Below are positions 63,763 to 64,000 of a stretch of DNA of 64,000 nucleotides, piece by piece; the stretch's first letter is position 1, and each line of letters opens with the position of its first letter. The position numbers were made by a program, and so were the translations under genes. The notes under the pieces are model-generated. The model was given only the letters and a program-made list of their open reading frames with translations, had not been told where the DNA came from and searched no databases. The DNA lies in assembly GCF_900094585.1 (NCBI RefSeq), contig NZ_FMAG01000005.1, positions 372,001 to 436,000 of the forward strand, written 5' to 3'. This stretch comes from Martinezella multihospitum (GTDB taxonomy: Bacteria > Pseudomonadota > Alphaproteobacteria > Rhizobiales > Rhizobiaceae).

Positions 63763-64000
63763 TCACATAAAGCCTGGATTTCGCGGCAGATATTGAGTCC
63801 AGTCGCCATAGCCAGGCGATGCCATCAATAGCATCGGAAAGGTGATCCGCATGCCTTGGTTGATCGCAAGGCTCAAGGCGCGGTCGCATGTGCCTGGCAG
63901 GAATGCCGATATCTTCTCGGCAGAGCCATCTGCCGCCAGCTTCAATGCGGCCGCAAAGGCATCCTGAAGAAAATCGGGCCGTGTGACTGCGAGGGGGCCG
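63763..64000 (-). CDS. GNAT-family acetyltransferase, C-terminal part (continues beyond the window)
   Basis: The minus frame reads GPLAVTRPDFLQDAFAAALK, LAADGSAEKISAFLPGT and LLMASPGYGDWTQYLPRNP to the stop at 63763, running off the window edge. The Ala-rich helix and the repeated ITFPMLLMAS pattern look like the end of a GNAT-type acetyltransferase. It is on the opposite strand to the defence operon and 184 nt from it, and may be another cargo gene or chromosomal. Confidence 0.6.
   Translation of the reverse strand, partial: GPLAVTRPDFLQDAFAAALKLAADGSAEKISAFLPGTCDRALSLAINQGMRITFPMLLMASPGYGDWTQYLPRNPGFM

Overview
The window is almost entirely one integrative and conjugative element (ICE) in a high-GC alphaproteobacterium. 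The gene families (P-type trb transfer genes, DUF736, DUF932, DUF2840, DUF2274, DUF2285/DUF6499, TonB receptor) are typical of Rhizobiales and Sphingomonadales; I cannot name the genus. The left boundary is a tRNA-Arg(ACG) gene at 18-94, and a large serine recombinase gene ends inside it. No second copy of the tRNA 3' end is visible, so the right end of the element probably lies outside the window.

Layout. 65-2776 (minus): four overlapping genes, namely a small unknown, a TumE/TumA-type toxin-antitoxin pair and the recombinase. 2930-15019 (minus): the conjugative pilus and coupling-protein operon traG - RHH - trbBCDEJKLFGI - DUF2274. 15144-29224: cargo, with a LysR regulator, two AraC regulators, an RND efflux pump, a TonB-dependent receptor and a YkoEDC-like ECF transporter. 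29292-38417 (minus): a transfer operon of excisionase-like HTH protein, RepA, DUF2840, TraF peptidase, DUF736, lytic transglycosylase and DUF3363 relaxase, with an IS66 element (31575-34532, exact 8-bp target duplication) inserted before the relaxase. 38622-40070: a control region resembling the QseC/QseM/FseA circuit of ICEMlSymR7A. 40380-46274 (minus): DUF932, DUF736, a decayed membrane-protein gene and a ParB-like protein, with a SIR2-like gene on the plus strand. 46756-63578 (plus): a DUF4143 ATPase followed by a tight five-gene defence-like operon (DUF1998 helicase, DrmD-like SNF2 helicase, giant adenine methylase, SMC-like ATPase, HNH nuclease). 63763-64000: the C-terminal end of a GNAT acetyltransferase.

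How it fits together. The integrase operon and the excisionase/relaxase operon share a 61-bp upstream module at nearly the same distance from their first start codons (62 and 65 nt), which suggests co-regulation. A candidate activator of such promoters is a DUF6499-DUF2285 protein (FseA-like) that can be made whole only by a +1 ribosomal frameshift. Beside it lie a DUF2285-like antiactivator candidate and a divergent XRE repressor, separated by a 15-bp tandem operator. In the cargo, three promoters (RND pump, second AraC gene, TonB receptor) share a TTGGCGGGATCG motif, so efflux and uptake look like one AraC regulon. The five-gene operon overlaps known DISARM components but lacks DrmB and the DrmC phospholipase and adds SMC-like and HNH proteins; it is the best candidate for an undescribed system here.

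All family names come from reading motifs in the sequence and from memory. No database search was possible.
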